A stretch of DNA of 5,645 nt from Azoarcus sp. (GTDB taxonomy: Bacteria; Pseudomonadota; Gammaproteobacteria; Burkholderiales; Rhodocyclaceae). Positions 1 through 5,645 of the stretch are shown piece by piece (position 1 is the first letter of the stretch; each line of letters opens with the position of its first letter). The DNA lies in assembly GCA_023230755.1 (NCBI GenBank), contig JALNWS010000233.1:1-5645 (forward strand), read 5' to 3'. The notes under the pieces are model-generated. The model saw only the letters and a program-made list of their open reading frames with translations. It was not told the DNA's origin and made no database searches. A program made the translations under genes and the position numbers.

Positions 1-827
1 ACGAGCCGGTTTGAACCGAGCCGCTCGACCACCCTTTCCTGCAGCACCCGCAGGAGTTTCGCCTGCAGCGCCAGCGGCATACCTTCGATTTCATCGAGAA
101 ACAGGGTACCACCATTGGCATATTCGATCTTTCCGGCGCGACTGCGCGTGGCCCCGGTGAAGGCCCCCGGTTCCACCCCGAACATTTCGCTCTCGAACAC
201 ACTTTCGGGCAATGCCGCACAGTTGATCGCGACAAAATTGCCCTGCCGACGCTGGCCGGACTCATGCAGGCCACGCGCAACACGCTCCTTGCCCGTTCCG
301 GTTTCGCCATGTACCAGTACATCGACATCGGTGTCGGCCAGTTCGGCGACGAGTTCCCTCACCCGGCACATCGCCTGACCGTTTCCAAGCAGGCCGTCGA
401 TACCCGTTGTTTGCGCCAGTTGCCGACGCAGCGCGCGGTTCTCCAGGACCAGGCGGCGCTTCTCCATTGCACGCCGGACCACATCCAGCAACTGTTCTGG
501 CGCGAACGGCTTTTCGATGAAGTCGTAGGCGCCCGCACGCATGGCCTCGACCGCCATAGATACATCGCCATGCCCCGTCACCAGGATCACCGGCAGATCC
601 GGATCGATGGCGACAACCCGTTGCAACAGCGCCATGCCGTCCATGCCTGGCAGACGCACATCCGTGACAAGGACTGCTGCGGTCGCAGTCCCCACGCGCG
701 CGACAACCGACTCTGCACGGGCGTGATCCTCTACCTCGATATCGGCCAACGCAAAGGTCTGGCATCCGGCAGCACGGACCGCATCGTCATCCTCGACGTA
801 CAGCACCTTCAACTCGCCGCTACTCAT
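1..827 (-). CDS. DctD-like sigma-54-dependent response regulator (partial, C-terminus off window)
   Basis: Cytoplasmic NtrC-family regulator that, when phosphorylated by the adjacent kinase, should use ATP hydrolysis to open sigma-54 RNA polymerase promoters. I translated 275 codons without a stop; the gene runs off the left edge. A receiver domain covers about residues 5-120, with acidic residues D13/D14, phospho-acceptor D56 (TDVRLPGMDG), T84 and K106 (EKPF). A linker helix follows at about 115-140. The AAA+ domain begins near 145 with Walker A GETGTGKE (174-181), the sigma-54 contact loop GAFTGA (221-226) and Walker B TLFLDE (241-246). The rest of the AAA+ domain and the expected Fis-type DNA-binding helix-turn-helix are missing because of the window edge, not a mutation. 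The start ATG (827-825) has a strong AGGAGG six bases upstream and overlaps the kinase stop as ATGAGTAG. The family call is firm; DctD rather than another NtrC-type regulator is inferred from the DctB-like partner and sequence style. Confidence 0.95.
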   Translation of the reverse strand, partial: MSSGELKVLYVEDDDAVRAAGCQTFALADIEVEDHARAESVVARVGTATAAVLVTDVRLPGMDGMALLQRVVAIDPDLPVILVTGHGDVSMAVEAMRAGAYDFIEKPFAPEQLLDVVRRAMEKRRLVLENRALRRQLAQTTGIDGLLGNGQAMCRVRELVAELADTDVDVLVHGETGTGKERVARGLHESGQRRQGNFVAINCAALPESVFESEMFGVEPGAFTGATRSRAGKIEYANGGTLFLDEIEGMPLALQAKLLRVLQERVVERLGSNRL

Positions 828-2643
828 GGCTCTCCTCCTGGCCCCCGGTGTCGCCATCCACGTTGCCCATTTCGGGCCAGCTCGCCCGGACAACCGCCCC
901 ACCCGCCAGACGCTGATCGAACACGATCTGCCCGCCCGCGGCCACGACCAGGTCGCTGACGATTGCCAGCCCCAGCCCCAGCCCCTGACCGAGCGGTTTG
1001 GTGGAGAAAAACGGTTGCGTGATCTTCTCTCGCAATGCGGGATCAATGCCGGGGCCATTGTCTGCGACCTCAAGCACCAGCGCGCCACCGCGGCGCCCCA
1101 CCCAGATCTCGATCTCGGCGCCGGCACGCCCGTCGAGGGCATCCAGCGCGTTGCCAATCAGGTTCAGCAACACCTGCTCGAGCGCCTGAGGTTGAAGCGG
1201 CAGCGCAATATCCTCCGCATAGGTCTTCAGGTCCACCCCGGCGGCATGAATCCGGTGCGTCAGCCATCCGAGCACCGTCCGGACGGTCTGTGCAGCAGGC
1301 GCCGAACCTCGCACCGACTGCTGACGCGAAGCGAACACCTTGAGCTGGGCCGTGAGCCGCGCCATGCGCTCCACCAGACCAATCATCTGCCTAAGGTTTT
1401 CGCCGAGCGGCTCATACCGGCCGCGTTCGAGAAAGGTCAGCCCGTTGCCTGCGAAGGCGCGCATTGCAGCCAGAGGTTGATTCAGTTCGTGCGCCACGCC
1501 GGCTGCCATCTGCCCCAGCGCGGCCAACCGGTTGGCGTCGATCAGGGCCCGTTGCGCGCCACGCAGCTTCTTTTCGGCTGCGGTTCGCTCTCCGACCTCA
1601 CGCAACAGTTGTGCATTGCTCGCGGCCAGATCTGCCGTGCGTTCGGCCACGGTGCGTTCCAGCGCGGCCTGCGCGGCGAGTCGCTCGCGGATGCGGCGCG
1701 CGCGCTGTGCCCAGTACATCCCGGCCACACCGAGCACGCTGAGCGCGAGGGCCGCTGCCAGAATCTCCACCCGTGCAGCTTCGGCTGCCGGCGCGGCATC
1801 GAGCATGACCATCATGCGCCAGTCCACCCAGCCAAGATCCTGCTGCCTCACAACATAAGTCTTGCCATCGAGACTCAGCCGGTTTGTGTCCCGCCACACC
1901 AGCGGCAAAGGCGCCAGGCGCCCGGTAAAATACTGACGGGTATCGGCCAGCGCCTTGCGCGACTCGGCCGACAGGGGGGCGAGGGTGGAAAACTTCCATT
2001 CATTGTGTGAAGACAGCGCCACGACCCCGTGCCGGTCCACAACCATGATGGATTCACCACTTTCAGCCCAGGTGCGCTCGAGCAACTTGAGCTCCACCTT
2101 GACCGCGAGCACGCCAACGACCTTGCCGCCATCGAGCACCGGGTGAGCGATGAAAAAACCGGGAATGCGGGTGGTCGCGCCCACGGCAAAGAAGGCACCG
2201 GAATTGCCACGCAGCGCGTCCTGAAAATACGGGCGGAAGGCGTAGTTTTCGCCAACAAAGCTCTCCGGTTGCTGCCAGTTACTGGCCGCAAGCGTGCGCC
2301 CGGAGGGTGCGATCAGATACAGCACGGCGGCGCCGGTGCGCTCATTCACCTTTCCAAGCAGGCGGTTGGCAAGATCCACCCGGCGCGGGTCATCGGCATG
2401 AGCCAGCAGTTCGCGCAAGCCCGGATGCTGCGCGAGCACGACGGGCAGGCTTTCGTAGCGCTGCAATTCGGCATCGAGGCTGGCAGAGAGCAGGGCCAGT
2501 CGCTGACCGGCGCTGCTTTCCAGCTCATCCATCCCGGAGCGCAGCCGCCACTGGTAGCCGAACCATAACGAGGGCAGAACGGCGAAAATCAGCAGCGCAG
2601 CCCGAACCCGGGGCGTCCACCGCAAGGAAATGCGAGCACGCAT
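820..2643 (-). CDS. DctB-like sensor histidine kinase
   Basis: Inner-membrane sensor kinase of 607 residues, a normal length for the DctB family. Membrane segment 1 is about residues 12-30 and segment 2 about 293-312. Between them lies a periplasmic Cache-type sensor region with DctB-like stretches GENYAFRPYF (131-140) and FAVGATTRIPGFF (152-164). After segment 2 comes a charged helical stretch (about 313-370, likely coiled coil), with no obvious PAS domain. The HisKA domain has the phospho-accepting H385 in GVAHELNQPLAAMRAF. The ATPase domain has the N box NLIGNALDAL (494-503, N494 and N498), G1 box DNGPGI (528-533), F box FFSTKP (545-550) and G2 box GLGLGLA (554-560), so it looks fully active. 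The start is fixed: the upstream in-frame codons are TCG and the TGA stop of the DUF1850 gene, and the next Met (38) would lose segment 1. It overlaps the regulator gene by 8 nt. The ligand is probably a dicarboxylate-like acid, by family inference only. Confidence 0.95.
   Translation of the reverse strand: MRARISLRWTPRVRAALLIFAVLPSLWFGYQWRLRSGMDELESSAGQRLALLSASLDAELQRYESLPVVLAQHPGLRELLAHADDPRRVDLANRLLGKVNERTGAAVLYLIAPSGRTLAASNWQQPESFVGENYAFRPYFQDALRGNSGAFFAVGATTRIPGFFIAHPVLDGGKVVGVLAVKVELKLLERTWAESGESIMVVDRHGVVALSSHNEWKFSTLAPLSAESRKALADTRQYFTGRLAPLPLVWRDTNRLSLDGKTYVVRQQDLGWVDWRMMVMLDAAPAAEAARVEILAAALALSVLGVAGMYWAQRARRIRERLAAQAALERTVAERTADLAASNAQLLREVGERTAAEKKLRGAQRALIDANRLAALGQMAAGVAHELNQPLAAMRAFAGNGLTFLERGRYEPLGENLRQMIGLVERMARLTAQLKVFASRQQSVRGSAPAAQTVRTVLGWLTHRIHAAGVDLKTYAEDIALPLQPQALEQVLLNLIGNALDALDGRAGAEIEIWVGRRGGALVLEVADNGPGIDPALREKITQPFFSTKPLGQGLGLGLAIVSDLVVAAGGQIVFDQRLAGGAVVRASWPEMGNVDGDTGGQEESHE
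834..839 (-). promoter_or_regulatory. Shine-Dalgarno site of the response regulator gene
   Basis: A perfect AGGAGG on the minus strand, six bases (AGAGCC) before the ATG at 827-825. It lies inside the last codons of the kinase gene and is the strongest ribosome-binding site in the window. It fixes the regulator start and suggests the regulator can be initiated independently of coupling with the kinase. Confidence 0.85.
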
Positions 2644-2646
2644 CGA

Positions 2647-3033
2647 TCAGGGCCTGCCTGCCGTGCCCGAGTCGCAGGCGCGCAACTCCGTCACTCCGCC
2701 ATCGGACGGCAGCACCGCGGACATCGGCACACAAGCCGAACCTTCCGCACACCACTGATAATCTGCGGTAAAGCCGGACCGCGTCAGGCGCAGCACCTCG
2801 TGCGTGGTGCGGGGATGCCACTCCCACACCCCGTCGTGCAGCACCGCCTCGGGTGCCGGCTCCATGCCGGCGCCGTAACCACGCACCCGTACCGCTTCGA
2901 GGACCAGTTCCGCATTCTCCACGCGCCAGTCCTCTTCCCAGAGGATCTTCTCGATCGAGTGCGTCCACGCGAGGGTGAAGCTGTTGGCCGCGAGCGTTAC
3001 CGCGGCCACAGCCGTTGCGAGACAGACCGCCAT
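2647..3033 (-). CDS. DUF1850-type exported protein of unknown function
   Basis: A 128-residue protein matching my recollection of the DUF1850 family, which is typically encoded beside TAXI-type TRAP permeases. Recognisable parts are FTLAWTHSIEKILWEEDW (19-36, with the W-x-H-S-x-E core at 23-28) and RGYGAGMEP (51-59). Residues 1-16 are hydrophobic (MAVCLATAVAAVTLAA) and look like a signal peptide or a single membrane anchor, so the rest is probably periplasmic. Cys95 and Cys101 (WCAEGSAC) and Cys120 could form a disulfide if exported. The start ATG overlaps the permease stop by one base (TGATG), with no clear ribosome-binding site, so translation is probably coupled to the permease. The stop TGA is followed by TCG and the kinase ATG in the same frame. 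The biochemical role is unknown; an accessory role in transport or in signalling to the kinase is only suggested by position. Confidence 0.85.
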   Translation of the reverse strand: MAVCLATAVAAVTLAANSFTLAWTHSIEKILWEEDWRVENAELVLEAVRVRGYGAGMEPAPEAVLHDGVWEWHPRTTHEVLRLTRSGFTADYQWCAEGSACVPMSAVLPSDGGVTELRACDSGTAGRP

Positions 3034-5069
3034 CAGGCCGTCAGCGGCGAGAGCCTGCGCGCCCGCCAGATATGCGTGCCAAGCACCATCGAGGCCAAAA
3101 CGAAACCCAGCTCGTCAGTCACCGGCAAGGCGACCACCAGCAGCGAGGCTGCCACGAAGGCAAGCACGCGTTCAATGACGTTCATCGGCGTACGGAAGAA
3201 TCCAACCACGGCAACTCCCCACAAGGTCACGGCCAGCAAAGCCTTGAAGAATACATAGATTGTGGCATCAAAGCCCTTGTCACCCTGCAGCATCAATTCA
3301 GGCGCAAACACGGCCATATAGGGCACGACGAAACCGGCCACCGCAATCTGCACCGCCCGCACACCAATCTTGAGCCCCGACTCCTTGGCAATCGGTGCTG
3401 CAGCAAACGCTGCCAGCGCCACCGGCGGCGTGAGGTCGGCAAGAATGCCGAAATAGAACACGAACATGTGCGACACCACCAGCGGTACCCCAAGCTCCAG
3501 CAGGGCCGGCGCCGCAATCGAGCTGGTGATGATGTAGTTGGGAATGGTCGGAATCCCCATGCCCAGCACCAGACAGGTCAGCATCGTCAGCACCAGGGAC
3601 AGCAGCAGGCTGTGCGCGCCGAGCTGAATGATATACCCGGCGAATGCCGTCGCCGCGCCGGTCAGCGTCAGCGAACCGATGATCACGCCAACCAGCGCAC
3701 ATGCCACGCCCACCGGCAGCGCGTGCATGGCGCCATCGGCCAGCGACTGCACCGCGACCTTCAGCGTCGTGCGTCCATCCTTGTAACCGGCCAGCAGAAC
3801 GGCGAGCACCGCGATCACACCCATGACCGCCACGATACCGACAGAGGCGAAGGCCGAGCAGGCCAGGCCAAGTGCGATCCAGAACAGCAGCCGCAAGGAC
3901 AAGCCATTGAGGCGCCCGGAATAGGACGCGCCGAAGATCAGGACCACGGTGAGGGCCAGTCCGACCATGCCCGAGAACAGCGGCGTGAAGCCTGCGAACA
4001 GCAGATAGACCAGGGAGATCAGCGGCGCCAGCAGATACCAGCGCTTGCGGATTGCCACCCAGGGATCGGGACAGTCTTCCTTGGCCAGACCTTTCAGGCC
4101 GGCGCGGCCCGCTTCCAGATGCACCATCCAGAACACGGTGAAGAAGTAGAGCACGGCGGGAATCGAGGCCGCCTTGCAGATCTCGATATAGGGCACGTTG
4201 ATGGTCTCGGCCATGATGAAGGCCACCGCGCCCATCACCGGCGGCATGAGCTGCCCGCCCATCGAGCTGGTCGCTTCAACCGCGCCGGCAAAGTCGGCGC
4301 GGTAGCCGAACTTCTTCATCAGCGGAATGGTGAACTGGCCCGTGGTCACCACGTTGGCCACGCCCGAACCGTTGATCGTGCCCATCAGACCGGAGGACAC
4401 CACCGATACCTTGGCCGGGCCGCCCTTGGTGTGGCCGACCGTACCGAGGGCGAAATCGTTGAACAGGTGAATCATGCCCGCCTGCTCGAGGAAGGCGCCG
4501 AACAGGATGAACAGGAAGATATAGCTCGACGACACATAGGTCGGGGTGCCGAAGATACCTTCGGTCCCGAAAGCCAGCTGGCCAACGACCTGGTCGAGAC
4601 CATAGCCACGATGCGCAAACACCCCCGGGAGGTACTCACCGAACAGTGCATAGGACAGAAAGCCGAGACAGATCAAGGGCAGGGCGAAGCCCATGATGCG
4701 CCGCGCAGCCTCGAACACCAGCACCAGGGTGACGATGCCGACGAACATGTCTGCGTCCGTGAGCTCACCTGCGCGCTGGACCAGTTCCGCCTCGAACACC
4801 CAGTGGTAAGCACCCAGCGCGAGCGCGCCGAACCCGACCAGCTTGGTCAGCAGGCTCGTGCCCGATTCACTGCCACCGCGAAACGGATAGATCAGAAATG
4901 TGAGCAGCAAGAGAAAGCCCACGTGCATGGATCGCACCACGGAGCTCGAGACCGGGCTGAATGCCGCGGTAATGATCTGGAAGACCGAAAACAGGATGGC
5001 GACGTAGAAGACAACGCGCAGCATCCCATGGCCGGCTTCAGCGGCCGGCGTGGAGGCAGTTTGAGTCAT
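3033..5069 (-). CDS. TRAP transporter fused permease (4TM/12TM, DctQM-type fusion)
   Basis: Inner-membrane permease of 678 residues in which the small (DctQ-like) and large (DctM-like) TRAP subunits form one chain, as is usual for TAXI systems. It should import the solute delivered by the binding protein, powered by an ion gradient. The N-terminal part (about 16-121) contains about four hydrophobic segments, and many more follow to about residue 665. Family hallmarks are GSGVANVVTTG (234-244), GGQLMPPVMGAVAFIMAE (271-288), GMGIPTIPNYI (503-513), FVFYFGILADLTPPVALAAF (536-555) and AAPIAKESG (557-565). The last 70 or so residues add further hydrophobic segments after the core. The start is supported by GGAG five bases before the ATG; the next Met is residue 16, at the edge of the first membrane helix. 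It lies 111 nt after the binding-protein gene and its TGA overlaps the DUF1850 ATG. Family certain; substrate not readable from sequence. Confidence 0.96.
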   Translation of the reverse strand: MTQTASTPAAEAGHGMLRVVFYVAILFSVFQIITAAFSPVSSSVVRSMHVGFLLLLTFLIYPFRGGSESGTSLLTKLVGFGALALGAYHWVFEAELVQRAGELTDADMFVGIVTLVLVFEAARRIMGFALPLICLGFLSYALFGEYLPGVFAHRGYGLDQVVGQLAFGTEGIFGTPTYVSSSYIFLFILFGAFLEQAGMIHLFNDFALGTVGHTKGGPAKVSVVSSGLMGTINGSGVANVVTTGQFTIPLMKKFGYRADFAGAVEATSSMGGQLMPPVMGAVAFIMAETINVPYIEICKAASIPAVLYFFTVFWMVHLEAGRAGLKGLAKEDCPDPWVAIRKRWYLLAPLISLVYLLFAGFTPLFSGMVGLALTVVLIFGASYSGRLNGLSLRLLFWIALGLACSAFASVGIVAVMGVIAVLAVLLAGYKDGRTTLKVAVQSLADGAMHALPVGVACALVGVIIGSLTLTGAATAFAGYIIQLGAHSLLLSLVLTMLTCLVLGMGIPTIPNYIITSSIAAPALLELGVPLVVSHMFVFYFGILADLTPPVALAAFAAAPIAKESGLKIGVRAVQIAVAGFVVPYMAVFAPELMLQGDKGFDATIYVFFKALLAVTLWGVAVVGFFRTPMNVIERVLAFVAASLLVVALPVTDELGFVLASMVLGTHIWRARRLSPLTA

Positions 5070-5074
5070 GGAAA

Positions 5075-5078
5075 CTCC
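5075..5078 (-). promoter_or_regulatory. Shine-Dalgarno site of the TRAP permease gene
   Basis: GGAG on the minus strand, five bases (TTTCC) before the ATG at 5069-5067. It supports the first Met as the permease start. Confidence 0.65.
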
Positions 5079-5099
5079 GGACTGGATGTCGCTGGGCGA

Positions 5100-5156
5100 C
5101 GGGGCAGACGGGTGCAGGCGCCCCGCTCCGCTCCACTGTCGTTGGTGGAATGGGGC
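5100..5156 (-). other. Possible intercistronic RNA hairpins between binding-protein and permease genes
   Basis: In the transcript (minus strand) two hairpins compete. Segment 5125-5120 (CGGGGC) can pair with 5105-5100 (GCCCCG), six perfect pairs with a 14-nt loop. Its 5124-5120 part (GGGGC) can instead pair with 5156-5152 (GCCCC), closing over an inner stem of 5150-5145 (TTCCAC) with 5136-5131 (GTGGAG; five Watson-Crick pairs plus one U-G). No run of U follows, so this is not a classical terminator. A structure here could stabilise the upstream binding-protein message or reduce permease expression, as is common when binding protein is needed in excess. The pairing is visible; the function is inferred, and short GC-rich pairings can arise by chance in DNA of this composition. 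Confidence 0.35.
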
Positions 5157-5180
5157 AGGACACGAACGGATTGCGCAGGC

Positions 5181-5645
5181 TTACTTGATCAGGCCCTTTT
5201 CGCGGTAGTACTTCTCTGCACCCGGGTGCAGGGGAATCGGCAACCCCTTCACTGCATTCTCGAGCTTGATCTGGCGCGCGGCAGCATGCGAGGTCCCGAG
5301 GCGCTCGAGGTTCTCGAAGATGCCACGGGTCATCTCGTAAACCACGTCCGTGGACACCTTTTCATGCGTCACCAGCAGGTTGTTGATCGCTGCAGTCGGG
5401 ACATCGACCGCCTGCCCATCGTAGGTGCTGGCGGGGATGATTGCCGCACCGTAGGCCGCATCGCCGACCTTGGCCACGACATCAGCCGGGATCGCCACGA
5501 AGTTCACCTTCACTGCCGTCGACAGGTCGCGCAGCGCGGCCACGCCAAGCCCGGACGATTGCAGGGTGACGTCGATCTGGCGGTTCTTCATCAGCTCGAC
5601 CGACTCGCCGAAGGGCAGGTATTCAACCTTGGAAAAATCGCTGTA
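5181..5645 (-). CDS. TAXI-family TRAP solute-binding protein (partial, N-terminus off window)
   Basis: The C-terminal 154 residues of a periplasmic substrate-binding protein of the TAXI (TRAP-associated extracytoplasmic immunogenic) family. The reading frame is open to the right edge, so the Met at 5591 is internal (MKNRQIDV) and not a start. Family signs are the stretch QIDVTLQSSGLGVAALRDL, the VPTAA...LLVTHEKV segment, YEMTRGIFENLERL, and especially the C-terminal PIPLHPGAEKYYREKGLIK, a hallmark of TAXI proteins. A full protein is usually about 310-340 residues, so roughly half is missing, including the signal peptide. It precedes the fused permease in the same direction and should be its binding-protein partner. 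Known TAXI substrates include glutamate- and 2-oxoglutarate-like acids, but the ligand cannot be assigned from this part. Confidence 0.95.
   Translation of the reverse strand, partial: YSDFSKVEYLPFGESVELMKNRQIDVTLQSSGLGVAALRDLSTAVKVNFVAIPADVVAKVGDAAYGAAIIPASTYDGQAVDVPTAAINNLLVTHEKVSTDVVYEMTRGIFENLERLGTSHAAARQIKLENAVKGLPIPLHPGAEKYYREKGLIK

Noticed and set aside
262..765. A 167-codon minus-strand open frame inside the response regulator gene.
   Set aside because: It is in a different frame from the regulator, whose receiver and AAA+ motifs span this region without interruption. Its composition (Gly, Arg, Cys-rich) is typical of a shadow frame.
826..2010. A 394-codon open frame on the plus strand opposite the kinase gene.
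   Set aside because: Its translation resembles no family I recognise and is rich in His, Gln, Arg and Pro, as expected from antisense of GC-rich coding DNA. The minus-strand kinase has complete motifs over the same span.
2029..2771. Overlapping plus-strand open frames opposite the kinase sensor region and the DUF1850 gene.
   Set aside because: They are antisense to well-supported genes, have low-complexity composition, and show no ribosome-binding site or motif that I could identify.
5100..5156. Rho-independent terminator after the TAXI gene.
   Set aside because: The possible stems are not followed by a U-rich run in the transcript, and the downstream permease is the obvious partner of the TAXI protein, so full termination here is unlikely.
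5070..5180. A sigma-54 promoter in front of the permease gene.
   Set aside because: I looked for a GG-N10-GC core with TGGCAC/TTGC-like flanks on the minus strand of this spacer and found no convincing match. The expected promoter is more likely upstream of the TAXI gene, outside the window.
5589..5591. ATG at 5591 as the start of a short 136-residue protein.
   Set aside because: The frame continues upstream to the window edge with TAXI-like sequence (YLPFGESVELMKNRQ), so this Met is internal to a longer gene.

Overview
The window reads as one compact, minus-strand operon from a GC-rich bacterium. Gene content and protein style (a TAXI-type TRAP transporter followed by a DctB/DctD-like two-component system) fit a proteobacterium. 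A betaproteobacterium of the Azoarcus/Thauera/Rhodocyclaceae kind is my best guess, but this is an impression from protein style, not a demonstrated placement.

Layout in the direction of transcription (right to left): (1) the 3' part of a TAXI-family solute-binding protein gene, cut by the right edge (5645-5181); (2) a 111-bp spacer (5180-5070) with possible RNA hairpins; (3) a fused 4TM/12TM TRAP permease of 678 residues (5069-3033); (4) a small DUF1850-type exported protein of 128 residues (3033-2647); (5) a DctB-like membrane sensor histidine kinase of 607 residues (2643-820); (6) a DctD-like sigma-54-dependent response regulator (827-1), cut by the left edge after the receiver domain and much of the AAA+ domain. 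Downstream of the spacer the genes are packed tightly: a 1-nt overlap (TGATG), a 3-nt gap (TGA TCG ATG) and an 8-nt overlap (ATGAGTAG). This suggests one mRNA with translational coupling.

Likely joint role: the TAXI protein captures a solute, probably a carboxylate or amino-acid-like acid, in the periplasm and delivers it to the fused permease, which imports it with a Na+ or H+ gradient. The kinase senses an extracytoplasmic ligand through a Cache-type domain and phosphorylates the regulator, which would activate sigma-54 RNA polymerase, plausibly at a promoter upstream of the TAXI gene outside this window. The DUF1850 protein is the one member without a known role.

No RNA genes, mobile elements, CRISPR arrays or long repeats were seen. 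I see no radically new system. The points most worth a second look are the DUF1850 protein lying in the same reading frame as the kinase with only a stop and one codon between them, the pairing of a TAXI transporter with a DctBD-type sensor system, and the alternative pairings in the spacer after the binding-protein gene.
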